Below are positions 1 to 11,222 of a stretch of 64,000 nt of DNA, piece by piece. Position 1 is the stretch's first letter. Each line of letters begins with the position of its first letter. The position numbers were made by a program, and so were the translations under genes. The notes beneath the pieces are model-generated. The model was not told the DNA's origin. It saw nothing but the letters and a program-made list of their open reading frames with translations, and did not search any database. This stretch comes from Albifimbria verrucaria (taxonomy: Eukaryota; Ascomycota; Sordariomycetes; Hypocreales; Stachybotryaceae), in assembly GCA_020081605.1 (NCBI GenBank), contig JAHREC010000049.1, forward strand, positions 4,216,001 to 4,280,000, in the 5' to 3' direction.

Positions 1-216
1 AAGTATGCGCCGAACTGTCATGTGGAGAAATGTGGGGATATTGCTGACCCCGATGCTGCCGGTATCAATTCTGGCTCCGAGCCTCGGCGTCATTTCGTCA
101 CCAGTGCGCCGGTCGGGACTCAAAACCTACATCCTCGCGTCCACTCAGCACGAAACAAGCCAGAACTACGCGACATTGGCCATTCGACAATCCATACGCC
201 AGTCGTTGAAGCGATC

Positions 217-1135
217 ATGTCGAAGCTGTCGGCCTCTCTCAAGGCGCTGGTCAATGCCCCTTCTCGCGACCGGGGCCACTTCCCGCACCAAGCCAGGCTA
301 GGGAACTCTTCCAAACGATTGCAAAGGACGCAGCAAAGCGAAATGTTGGAGTTCGCTCATGGCTAGCCATCTCTGTATGTTGAAACGATTCGATCCGCGC
401 ATTCATCTGACCGCCCGTGCTAATGCGCCAATTCTCTCAGACTGCCACAACCTTTACCCTCAACTCCCCGACTCGCTTCCTATTCTCCACGGCGTTGCGT
501 CGGACGCACATGGCGGTGATAGCGTCAAGGCTGCAGAATTCATGCGCGAGGTTGGCCTCAAGTGCATCAGCTTTAACGGTATCCCACGCAGCATCAATTG
601 CCTCAACGCCTTCCACGCCTCCTTGCCGCAGGATGTTGTCTCGAAACTGGAGACGTCACCCAGCCGACTGCCCACAACGAAAAATCTTGAAGATCGCTTA
701 GCACGAGGACGGGCACTCTGGGACTCGGTATACCGGCCGTTCGAGAACAAGCTTTACGAAAAGCTCGGTCAATCTCATCCGGATCTGCCCGCATTCATTC
801 TCAGCGACAACTACGCGGGACTCTTGAGCGACCCACCGGCTTCCGAGCGAGGCAGATTGGCCAGTGTGGGGAGGGTACATACGTCACTAGTGGCCATCTC
901 GTGTTTGCGAGCGCAGACGGGTGTAGGCCCACAGGTGCTATCTCATGTCTTTGGGCTGAGAAAGGCCTTGGAGGACGGATCGTTCCGTACTGACCAAGAC
1001 GCCGAAAGCGAGGATGCGGTCAAGTGGTTGGCAAGCGACGAGGGCAGTGAGTGGATACTGAACACAGTTGACAAGATCGTCAAAGCGGTGGGAGGATCTT
1101 CGTTTGCGCCTACTGGACGTGAATCGAAACTGTGA
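217..1135 (+). CDS. AhpD-like peroxisomal protein (reading frame broken)
   Basis: Reads as a protein of about 285 residues of the AhpD/carboxymuconolactone-decarboxylase-like superfamily as found in fungi. The helical core segment RVHTSLVAISCLRAQTGVG lies in the C-terminal half. No CxxC redox pair is visible, so peroxidase activity cannot be assumed. The protein ends in SKL, a canonical PTS1 signal, so import into peroxisomes is likely. One intron is inferred at 375-440 (GTATGT donor, CTAAT branch-like site, CTCTCAG acceptor). The ATG at 217 was chosen because its frame leads into the conserved exon 1. The frame must change twice, near 259-270 and in the C-run at 466-469, each as if one base were missing. 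The substrate is unknown. An open frame runs in from the left edge before 217, but I cannot assign it. Confidence 0.62.
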
Positions 1136-3286
1136 TATATACCAAGTGATAGAAGCCAATATTATACCATGCATCGACACCAAAATGTTGTTCAGTCTTG
1201 TATCATACATCTCACCATTCAGTTCAATGCTGATCAACACTGCTGATTGAGGCCAGCAATGCACATTATTGCATGCGCAGTTACAAGATGCACCGTCATG
1301 TGCATCACTAGGCTGCTGAGCCTGGCAAGGGTCCTTGATCTGCTCTGGCGTTGGCTAGCGCTTGATCCTCTTTAGACGTCTGATGACATGCATATGGGTC
1401 TTTTGACCTTAAAACTAGACATTTTTACCAGTTGGAATGATCGAAGCTACTGCAATGGCAGTAGACATTAAGTCTTGGGCAATGGGAAAGGCTCTTGAGT
1501 CATCACAACTTCAAAGCGTATCGTGAACATCTTCCTTGTTTTGTAATGTTTTCCAATAAGTCATCTCAATCTTTTTTAATCTATGGGCTATTTGGAAGTT
1601 GTAGAATCTAGATGTCAGCATCCAAAATTAAATCTTACCGTGGTTCTGAGGTGCTCGCCTTGTCTCATGCATGTTTGCTCAAGAACTTGATCCATTTATT
1701 CCATCAACTGGTCTCAAACTGTACTTCAGTTGACTTAACTACAGAAAACGTCTTTAATTTACCAGAGAAATCACGTTACACCAATGCGGACAGAAACTTT
1801 TGTCACTCTACATATTGTCTACCCACTGAATTTGTCTGCAATTTTGTAATATCATCTGGTGATTACCGCCTCATCCTACATACGCAAGCGATAGGCGAAT
1901 AAACGAAGAAGGATTTCCCAAACATCTCAATACGATGAAATAATCGCCCAGGATCCATAATGAATTGCTATCTTCTTTCAGACTTCCAATTAGGTCAATT
2001 GCCTGCGCCGCTGCATCCATGCTACCTCAGCACATGGCACATCGAGATCCAGCACTGCTTCCATTGCTTCTCTCGCATGGATCTCCCACCCCAGTTTTTC
2101 GAAGGAACAGTGTTTTGGCGGGGTTGCCATGCAATAGAGTAGTATTGTATGACATACATATGCATGGTTCAAGTTTCCACCCCTAACCTACTCAGAAGTA
2201 ACAGGGTGGCCCCATCACACAGCAGCCAGCTGTAATCCATAGAATCGCATTGCAAACACAGGCAGCGTCAAGACTTTTCGTTTCTTGTTCACCATTCAGG
2301 TACCAGACAGGCCATGGCTAGATATTCTCTTACAGTTACTCTTCGCTGGATACAGGGAATATGGCACATATGCTGGTTGGTTAGTGCTCGCACACGTGCC
2401 GTTTCCGCCTAGTTGGTGGGATTCATGCTGTGCCACCTCCCTACAGCACGGTGGACCAATGAATACAATATGCGCACATCCTTGTTCGCCCAGACTTCAC
2501 AGCTAAGAGTCTATTGCTGTGCGGCATCACCTGCAACGTGCACGGGAGTTATTGGTACTTTTGTTGTTGTTACCAACCTTCTCATTGGCGAAAAAGCAAC
2601 CCAGGAAACATTCCATGCCACAACTCGATCATGGATTGATGTTGGTGGCAATTGGTTTATGGGGCTCAAAACACAATTGCACGTGGAGGTGGCGACTCTT
2701 TATATGCAAAACCACCTCAAACAACCACGGGTAATCCTTCTTGTAGACGGCACCGAGGTCTCAGCCAAAGCACCCGAAGGTTCACACAGGCGCTCCGTAC
2801 CAAGGTGGGTGCAAGGGCATCAGCCCATAGTCCTACGGGCTTCCTGAGGAATAAGCCCCAGATCAAGCCTAAGGGCTTAGTCTTTTCTTTTGATATGATC
2901 TAAGACATATCTAAGTGTTGCAGCCCTGAGCTACCTGAATTCATCTTGGGTACCCCGTGACCACTCTGCTAGGATACCCCATAGACCTAGCGAACTACTT
3001 TCTTATCAGCTCTTCAGCCGTAGAGTAGAATAGCTAGAACGCGATCAGCGGGGAGCGCGGACGGCAGCCTGAGGGCACGTGGCAATATATTGACTTGCAG
3101 CTGATCCTTGTAAAGTGTCCTGCACGGAAGAAAGCACACTTAGTCATGCAGCTCGAATTTTCGATTCACTAGACCCTTCTTTTCCCGCATGGCTCCCTTT
3201 CATAGATCTCCTTTCCCCATGGCTTATTCTGAACCAGTCCACTGGAAACCTTGATGGCCTCGACGAGTCTTGTTTGATTGATCATC
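1136..3286. other. intergenic, no gene seen
   Basis: About 2.1 kb without a convincing gene. The open frames here (largest 2413-2847) have no recognisable motif, no intron support and ordinary chance composition. The last 100-200 bases are presumably the promoter and 5' leader of the downstream tyrosinase gene. Confidence 0.6.
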
Positions 3287-4701
3287 ATGTTTACCCTCTC
3301 TGTCCTCGTCGTTTACCTCCTAGCTCTCGGTCAATTCTGTGACGCGCTTCCGTCTGACACTCAGTCTACGCTTGTTCGTAAAGAGTGGTACGTTTAGCAG
3401 CTTCCATCCCAATTGTCAATGTTGCTAACACCAGGATCCCTTTAGGCGAGACCTTTCGAAGAAGCAAAGACTAGATTACATCAACGCTGTTAAATGCATG
3501 CAATCGAAGCCTAGCCGGGTGAATGGTTATTGGGAAGGCGCAAAAGCAATCTTTGATGATTACCAAGGCCTTCACATCTCTCAAACAGAATACATCCACC
3601 TTTGTGTAAGTGTGGTCACTATGGATCTCTCGTGTGCTCACTCTTGTGGCTAACACTTTCAGGGTCAATTTCTACCGTGCGTTACATGGAGGCAATACCT
3701 GAATTCCTAAGATGGCTACTAAACAAAACCCTGCAGATGGCATCGTTACTTCATTTGGTTATGGGAGCAAGACTTGAGAAAGACCTGCTGTTACACCGGT
3801 GCCCTGCCCTACTGGGACTGGACCCGTGATTCCAAGGACAGTACCACATTGGCCAAATCACCAATGTGGGATTCGAAGTATGGTTTTGGAGGTATGATGC
3901 TATCATTCGCCGTACTCACATTCTAAACACTAATCATGATATTGCCAGGTAATGGAAAGTATATCGCAGATCTCAGCAACTTCCCTCCATCTTGGCTGTT
4001 TCCGGGCTACGAAATTCCGGGGCGCACCGGAGGGGATGTGTTACCACCGGGCCTTTCGCCGATCGGAATGTGAGCATGGGAGTCGGCAACACCACCGCGT
4101 ACACACCGCATTGCCTCCGCCGCGATTTCAGTGGCGAGCTTTTGCCCTAACCACTAATATGACTTTCGTCAAGGAAGCTATGCAGTCTTCAAACTTTTGG
4201 TGGCTCAACCGAAACGTGGAGCAGTACGGGCTCAACCTAGATGAATTGAGAGTGCATGGCGGAGGCCACCTCGGCGTTGGTGGTCAGATTGGCGATGTAT
4301 GACTCTCTTAAATCCTTGCAGCGTGGGACTGTGCTAATAAGTGCCCGGCTACTAGATGAGCAACAGCTACTCTTCACCTGGCGACCCAGTGTTTTATCTT
4401 CATCATGCTAATTTAGATCGTCTATGGGCTTCTTGGCAAAAGAAAAGTATGCATGAGTTCTCCATTCTTCAGTGGCTATTGAGACTTATTGACCATAACT
4501 ACAGAGTGGCCCGCACGCAAACAAGACATTGGCGGCCCAGACAAAGTATATGCATACCCATTCGATTTCTTCGGCACAAAGCCGTATCAGAACGTTACCT
4601 TGGAGACACCACTCCGCTACACGCCAATGGCTGCCACTATCAAAATTCGAGAGACGATGGACATTTCCTCCTTGGGCTATACTTACGATAAGTTTTATTA
4701 G
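3287..4701 (+). CDS. secreted tyrosinase (type-3 copper oxidase), frame broken
   Basis: Short fungal tyrosinase/catechol-oxidase-like protein of about 355 residues that would oxidise phenols with a binuclear copper site. A hydrophobic signal peptide starts at the ATG ([17 protein letters not shown]). CuA histidines lie in GLHI, YIHL and FLPWHRYF. CuB is built from [10 protein letters not shown] and [12 protein letters not shown]. Seven exons are inferred: 3287-3387, 3446-3605, 3663-3676, 3737-3891, 3949-4296, 4356-4446 and 4505-4701, all with GT-AG borders. Exon 3 is only 14 nt and codes GQFLP just before the third CuA histidine. The frame must change in the G-run at 4032-4035 and near the CCC at about 4145, each as one missing base. 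The copper ligands themselves are all present. There is no long C-terminal lid domain, so this is the short type. Confidence 0.85.
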
Positions 4702-5459
4702 TAGATGGTAGTTATTCTACACGAGAGCTGAGACTTTACCGGAGTTTTTGTTGGGCGCCTAGGGGTGTTGGGGGTTGGGGGTTCACATACACTGATTGCA
4801 TGTTCGTTTTCTTGCTTCATTGGGAATTGTCTGTTGAAATGAGAGTTTCTACTATAATGGTATTTCTGTGGGTTCTCAGGCTACCTTTCGATGTATTTTT
4901 GGTCTCATTAGAACGTCAACTAAGATTATGCCATTAATTAAAACTTTGAGAATCAGTAGCATGTCTTGCTTCTTGAGAGGAAAGAGAGCCATCCCGGGGT
5001 CGTGTTTCTTATGCAAATCAGGGATAGTGGGAAGCAAAAGCAAGAAACTCGAGAAAGAGATTAGTGAGACTACTTGCAACTGCAAACTCACATGGGTTTC
5101 ATGTATCTACGAACCTCGCTGGCTGTTAGCACTATCATTGGAGCCAATGTCTTGCCAGTATACGAATTTCTTTTTATTATTTTTCGACGTCATACAAGTC
5201 TTGAAGTCATCGTAATAACGTATTTATCAAGTCTGCAAGGCAATGCTGATGGCCTGCATAACAACTTACGAACCATCATATGGCGCCTAAAAACATTTTT
5301 TCTTATTGCTAGGAATTGGAAACCTTGGAAAGGGACAGATTAGTCATACGAAACAGTGGCTGGTTGTTCAAAATCGTATTTATACTGAGTGAATACTACA
5401 CTATATCATATATACACTACACATCCCATGCAGACCACAAAGCACCGCTAAATTCATGT
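4702..5459. other. convergent intergenic region, no gene seen
   Basis: About 760 bases between the converging tyrosinase and CoA-transferase genes. It is AT-rich, with only short chance frames (such as 4868-5215). It presumably holds both 3' UTRs and terminators; I see no repeat or RNA gene. Confidence 0.55.
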
Positions 5460-7358
5460 CTACTCGTAAGTACTGTTCTCATCTAGAGCCACCTCAAACT
5501 TGGCTTCAGTTTTATTCTTCACCTCTTCCACAGTGACTCCCGGTGCTAGTTCAGTGAGGGTCAATGTGCCTTGCACGCGGTCTACTTGGAAGACACACTG
5601 TATAGATGTCAGTAACCGCTTATTAGTGACAATGTCGTCTTGTTGAGAACATACCAGATCTGTAATAATGGTGCTTGCAACTCTGGCTCCAGTAAGTGGT
5701 AGAGTACAGTTCTGCAAGATTTTGGGAGATCCGTCTTTGGCAACATGGTCTGTTGCCACAATGATCTTAGTGCTGTCTGGATTCGCGACCAAGTCCATAG
5801 CACCACCCATGCCCTTGAAAACCTTTCCTGGGATCATGTAGTTGGCTAGATCACCCGCGGCGCTGACTTGCAATGCCTAATCAAGTCAGTTGTTGACACG
5901 TTGAAACCAAGCCGCGATGTACTCACTCCGAGAATAGATACGTCAACATGACCTCCTCGAATCATACTGAAAGATTCGGAAGAATCAAAACATGAAGCTC
6001 CAGGCACAAGGGTGACTGTCTCTTTGCCAGCATTGACAATGTCGCTATTACTAGTTCAGTATTTATGCAACGCACTTAGTAACTGAACTTACGGATCGAC
6101 CTGGTCTTTTGTTGGGTACGGACCCATGCCCAAAAATCCATTCTCAGACTGGATCCAAACCTTTCGGCTCGGTGGAAGCATAGTTGCAGCGAGAGTAGGA
6201 ATGCCTGGTATTGCGGATTAGTAAAGGGACAATCCAGTTTCGATTAAAAAGCATACCAACGCCCAGATTTACGTAATAGCCATCTTTGAGTTCCTTTGCC
6301 GCTCGTCTTGCGATTAGGTTTCGTCTTTGTTCGGCCGAGTTAACGCTCTTCGTGTCATTTCTTCCCGTGGAATTGCTCTCTCGTGTCTTCAGTATCTCTA
6401 TCTTCTTTGGCGCAGTTGCTGGGACAATTCGATCGACATAAATTCCAGGTAAATGGACGTCTTGAGGGTCGATTTCTCCGACCTCCACTATATTGTCGGC
6501 TTCGACAATCGTCAAGCTAGCCGCCTTCGCCATAACCATCCCGAATGCCTTTGTGGTATACCTGAGGATTAAATTTAGTCTCTTCCATATACCAACCTGT
6601 GGGAATGCACTTACCTGAAGACGCAGTTCCCGCCTTGTCTACTTTCCATGCGCGTATAATGGCAACGTCGCCGGGGAGTGCCGTTTCCATTAAGAAGGTT
6701 CTGCCGTTGAACACTCGTGTTTCCCTCTTTCGTCCCTTCTCAACTACAGCACCAGATGGATCCAACCTAACAGGGATCTCACCCTCCTGAACAAGAGTGT
6801 CTAGTAAGCGTTAGCTAACAACCAATATGCAGCATGTTGGGTTATCGCATACGGGCTGCGGTCGGGGTGAAGAAAGCGGGGATTCCAGCGCCCGCTGCAC
6901 GAATGCGTTCCGCCAGAGTTCCTTGCGGACACAATTCAATCGCAAGCTCCCCAGTGAGGTACTTCTTTCTAGGACCTTGTTGTTCCCCAGGTATGACAGA
7001 ATCAACCGATTGACTTGCCCGCTGCTTGTTAAGGTGGCTAAACCACCTTGGCCTTCTTGGCCGGCATTATTCGATACGGCCGTAAGAGAATTGAGCGATT
7101 CCGGTCCGCGACGGTGAAGTGCATTGATAATCGTATCTATTCGTCTGTCAGCATTGCAATACAACCGAGAGAGGACACTGCAATACCTGCCACGCCGCAC
7201 ATTCCGAATCCTGCACTTAGAATTGTCGAACCGCTTTTCACGTCTGCGACAGCTGCATCCGCATCCCTAAAGACCTTGGAACTTGAGCTTTTACGGCTGA
7301 GAATGTGGTAACTGTGGAGGAAAAGAGTCGATTTCCATGCTGCCGGCTTCCAAGGCAT
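5460..7358 (-). CDS. succinyl-CoA:3-ketoacid CoA-transferase, mitochondrial
   Basis: Full-length SCOT/OXCT orthologue (about 520 residues). It transfers CoA from succinyl-CoA to acetoacetate (fungal homologues also act on acetate) in the mitochondrial matrix. The alpha half has [17 protein letters not shown] and the [18 protein letters not shown] block. The beta half has [22 protein letters not shown] (catalytic-Glu region), [16 protein letters not shown] and the C-terminal [15 protein letters not shown]. Eight exons fit: 7187-7358, 6853-7136, 6615-6800, 6257-6561, 6093-6204, 5927-6044, 5653-5876 and 5460-5597, with introns of about 50-60 nt. The N-terminus ([13 protein letters not shown]...) is basic and Ser-rich, as a mitochondrial presequence should be. 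Single-base frame breaks occur near 6959-6969 (A-run on the coding strand) and 6629-6631 (G-run). Confidence 0.92.
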
Positions 7359-10300
7359 CCGCTAGCCGCCATGAGCTTGAAGCTACATGCCCAAGCCACG
7401 GCTCCTTGAGAGGATGCAGGGCGAACTCGAAGTATCATTGCTCTGGTATGCATTTTAATTGACTTCTCTTTCTGCTGTTTCTCTGGGGAAGTCCAAGGTT
7501 TGAACAGACGAGGAAGTCTTAAGAATTGCATCACTTTGGAGGAGAACCCGGAACCCAGATGTAGCACCGAAACCACAATTGGGGCAACGGAGACACATTT
7601 AGTTCCGGCGGGGAATCCTGGTACGCCTCGGCTCCAGAATTGAATTCCGGAGCATATTTAAGTAATTCGGTGTGGACTGAATCCTCTTTAGCTATTAAAC
7701 AAAACATACTACAATGTGGGAATAACTTCAATGAACTCTATGAATCTTTTTCATCTGTTTGTCTAGTTCCCATCGCTTAGCAGTATGGCAAGCCTACACA
7801 TTCTACGCATTCGATGCGCAGACAGATACGGCTGTCCAACCCATGAATTACCGAGCCGAATGTGATCACATGTGGCACATGGTAGTTCGGGAGAATAAGA
7901 GACTATTATATTAATTAACTGTGATTATAATGATCAAAGTTATCATGGGAGCGGCTTCCATTAGGTTTTGCCAAGATTATCCTTCAGCAAATGGTGATGG
8001 GTAAGGCTGAGAGAAACTAGTTGAAGTCGAGCTCCCATTAATCCTGCGTAGCTTACGATAGGCTATTGAAAAAGATATTTGAGATAGATATTGAACAACC
8101 CTACTTACATTCCTGGCAGATGCCAACTTCAGTTCGCAATTGTATCTGTCCGAATGACGAGAAGCATTGCCGAGGCTAGCGTGCTGACCCACTACCACCA
8201 CTGTCTGGTCGAGATGAGGAAAGATTTCCAAGATTTTTCTCAAAAAATCACCTGTTCCTGGGTCCAGAAAGTCAGCTCACTCGGTTTAATCAACTCTAAG
8301 CCCACAGTAAGACTCCACATCAAGTAACTACATATCCATAGCTCTTATGAAGTTGGCGGGTTGTCATGATGAGGCCCCTCCCAGGCTCTCGGCCGATATG
8401 CAGAGTTGGAAACTCGGACTATCAAAGTCGAAATGGCTGCGTTTAGTTCGGAGGTGACCCGTAAACATGCAATGGCTGATCGAGGGTGGGCCATGATTGA
8501 CGACCCTGCATAAGTTATGATGCCTCTGCAACCCAAAGCGGAAAACTCGAAGCATTATCGGTACCACATAATTTAGTCAACATTCGTTGGAATCATCCAC
8601 AGGTACTCTTGTCTACATAATACACAAGTGTCAAGTCATGTATTCTACTTTGCTCCTTTCATTAGATGCTTTGTTACGTTAACCAATGGTGTTTTTGCCG
8701 CTAGATTGACTAACGATATCAAATGGGACAAAACACCTTCAGGTGATGGAGCCTGCTTTAAGTCTTAATATTACCCCATATAGCAAGATTTCCCCGTTAG
8801 TGAACTGGGGAATGCTAGCGTTAAGCCGTGCCATAATCACTCGTAAGCGCCTGCAAGAAGACTCGCTATGACGCGTGACCCCTATTCTTGGTATTTAAAG
8901 TCGATCGTGGCCATCTTGACAGCACGATCGATATCTTTGTCGCAGTATTTCATATCAAGCGCACAGCTGCAGGGGAATCAGAGCTTCCCATGTAATTCGA
9001 AGTCACCTTTGCAGTGACACATTCCTGATACGTAATACGGCATCTTCCCTAAACGTTCATCGCCGAATGAAACCATAGTGGCAGAAAATGTTGGCAATGT
9101 GCGGAAGCTCTACTCTTATTGGTAGACCTCGGGGTTTTGTATGCCCGTATTTCTCCACCCATGATATGAGTATTTGCAAGGCTGGTGGTCCTCCTCACGT
9201 AATTGGTAGGATATTCACAGCCAAAGAGATGATGCAAGATTTCTTGTGGACAACGTACTCCGGAGAGAGATGACTATGTTCAACATTGTGATTTGCAAGG
9301 TTGATGGAGTAGCTAATGTCGTCGGTAAGCTTCATGCTTACCGAGTCGCTAAACAGATCCGAGTTCCAAGGCGCTGGGTAAGGTTGCAGCGCATGGCGGC
9401 TAGAAAAAGGTTGTTTATTATGGTTGAGGAGTGGAACCGTAATGCCACATGGTTAAGCACTGTCGTAGCATGCAGTCCCATGCCGTGTGAGGCGAGTATG
9501 GATGCACAGGTAACATATCACACACCATTGCATGAGTACATCGGAATGCATACCGTGTACAGAGTATGGAGCATACGATTATGGATGCAAACCCCTGTCA
9601 GCTCAGAAGGGCTGATTTCCTACGCTTCTTCCGGGCAGTCGCATGACTTTAGAGGAGGTGATTTCTCACATATTCACCAGGATCTTGTACGAATTTGTCG
9701 ATGTACTTTTGAAGTCAGGATAATATCCCGCAGCACTGGTCCTCCACGCACCATTCTTGCTGCAGTGGCTTAACCGATGGAGCCAACAATGGGACAAAGC
9801 AGGGCAGCTGTCTGGTTGCTTCGCTTAATGACTATGGATTCGTGTATCAGCGAGTAGGAGCATCATGCCTATCGAATGACCCAAAATAAGGTGACGCTAT
9901 TTGATGGGAGTGATCAATAGAAGCAGCTAGCTCTATGCAAGCATCGACTGCTTAGTGAAGAATTAGTTCTGCCAATACGAAAGATGTGGCTCTCGGCCAT
10001 GACTTTGCGACCGTAACGCGAGATTTCTGTCACTGGCACATCTGGATGGCCATGCGAAACGTGGTGTAGCGGACCAGGGTAGACTCCACAATAGCAGGAT
10101 TCTTGTTTCCATACCATGGCATCCAATACGACTCTGGAAATGATGGCAACAGTATTTTGGCCATATTAGGCGATTCGGCGAATTCACTATTGTGGCATTT
10201 CTAGGCACCTTGGCCCAGTCTTGGCAGCAGCCTGGGATGGAGGAGGGATGAATCAGATTAAATACTCGGCCCTTTGTTTATTGGTCATGCTCTGACCAAG

Positions 10301-11222
10301 CTCAGGTGGACAGCTCTTGTCTCCAGATCGGTCCGTACTTCCGGACAAAAGGCTCCGCAAGCTCCTTTTGGGCGTCTTGGTTGTCTTGGAAACCCCACAC
10401 CCATCGCGGATTACTGCCGTTTCTACATGACATCAAAACCAAGGCAGCCGACAGGGATATACCTAGGTGAGAGGATGGGTCAGACGAGCGCGCAACCAGG
10501 CGAACAAAGGACTGATGTTGCATGGCTGATGGGAAAGACGTACGTGGATGGGTGAGGCCATGAGGGAGGGGTTGGAATTGTTTGCAGTGTCCTTGCCACC
10601 GGCTGGACAGAGCGTTGATTCGTAGTTTTTCCTCTTCTCCAAGCATTGCTTTTTGTTGGCTTGCCCTTTTGTAAAACAAGCATTGTCCCGCTGCCATTCT
10701 CGTTTTCATTCGTGCGGCACTTGTTTTTGGCTTACCGCTTGGGCCAAGCTAAAAGACGCCAGGGCTATTATCCCGGCAAAATAGGCTATATATGTAAGTG
10801 CCTACCTTGTATGGAGCCAAGCAACAGCTCTGTCACCCAGTTAGCGCTTGGCCGCGGTACCTCATGAGTTGGAGAGAAGCTGACTGGCTCGAGATGCGAA
10901 CTCGGTGCTTGGCGTTGTCTCCGCACTTCCTCCCCAGGGTCCCCGCAAATTAACAACTCGCTTGACCGAAGAGCTTACCCTCCCCACGTTTTGAAGTCGG
11001 GCAAACCCACTTCTGGCGTGGAGATGCTGGGGAGGGGGAACCGGTCCGAGGTTACCTTGGTCGTGGGGTCGGTAGTCAAAGGAAAAGAGAGAGAGAGATA
11101 GAGAGTACTTAAATGTCATCACTACCCATCGTTTGAATCCATCTGGGGTTTCCTGGCTTACACCGTCCCGTGTCGACTTCCCGTCTCAGACCCTAAAGCG
11201 TACGCCGATATCCGCCGCCAAA
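7359..11222. other. long gene-poor region with a weak diverged duplication
   Basis: About 3.9 kb without a convincing gene. The 175-codon frame at 9246-9773 has no family signature. At 9172 and 9291 the string ATTTGCAAGG recurs, followed in both copies by a similar stretch with a second matching block 27 bases on (9199 and 9318). This suggests a degenerate tandem duplication with a 119-base period. A short inverted repeat GGTAAGC-TTCAT-GCTTACC sits within the second copy. A (GA)n-rich tract at about 11088-11105 lies just upstream of the sugar transporter. Nothing else stands out. Confidence 0.5.

Noticed and set aside
938..1264. 108-codon minus-strand frame
   Set aside because: Antisense shadow of the AhpD-like gene's last exon.
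2413..2847. 144-codon forward frame
   Set aside because: No motif, no homologous feel, overlapping frames of equal quality and no promoter or intron support; treated as chance.
9246..9773. 175-codon forward frame in a gene-poor region
   Set aside because: Long but without any domain signature or compositional bias typical of the real genes here; only the small duplicated stretch inside was kept as an observation.
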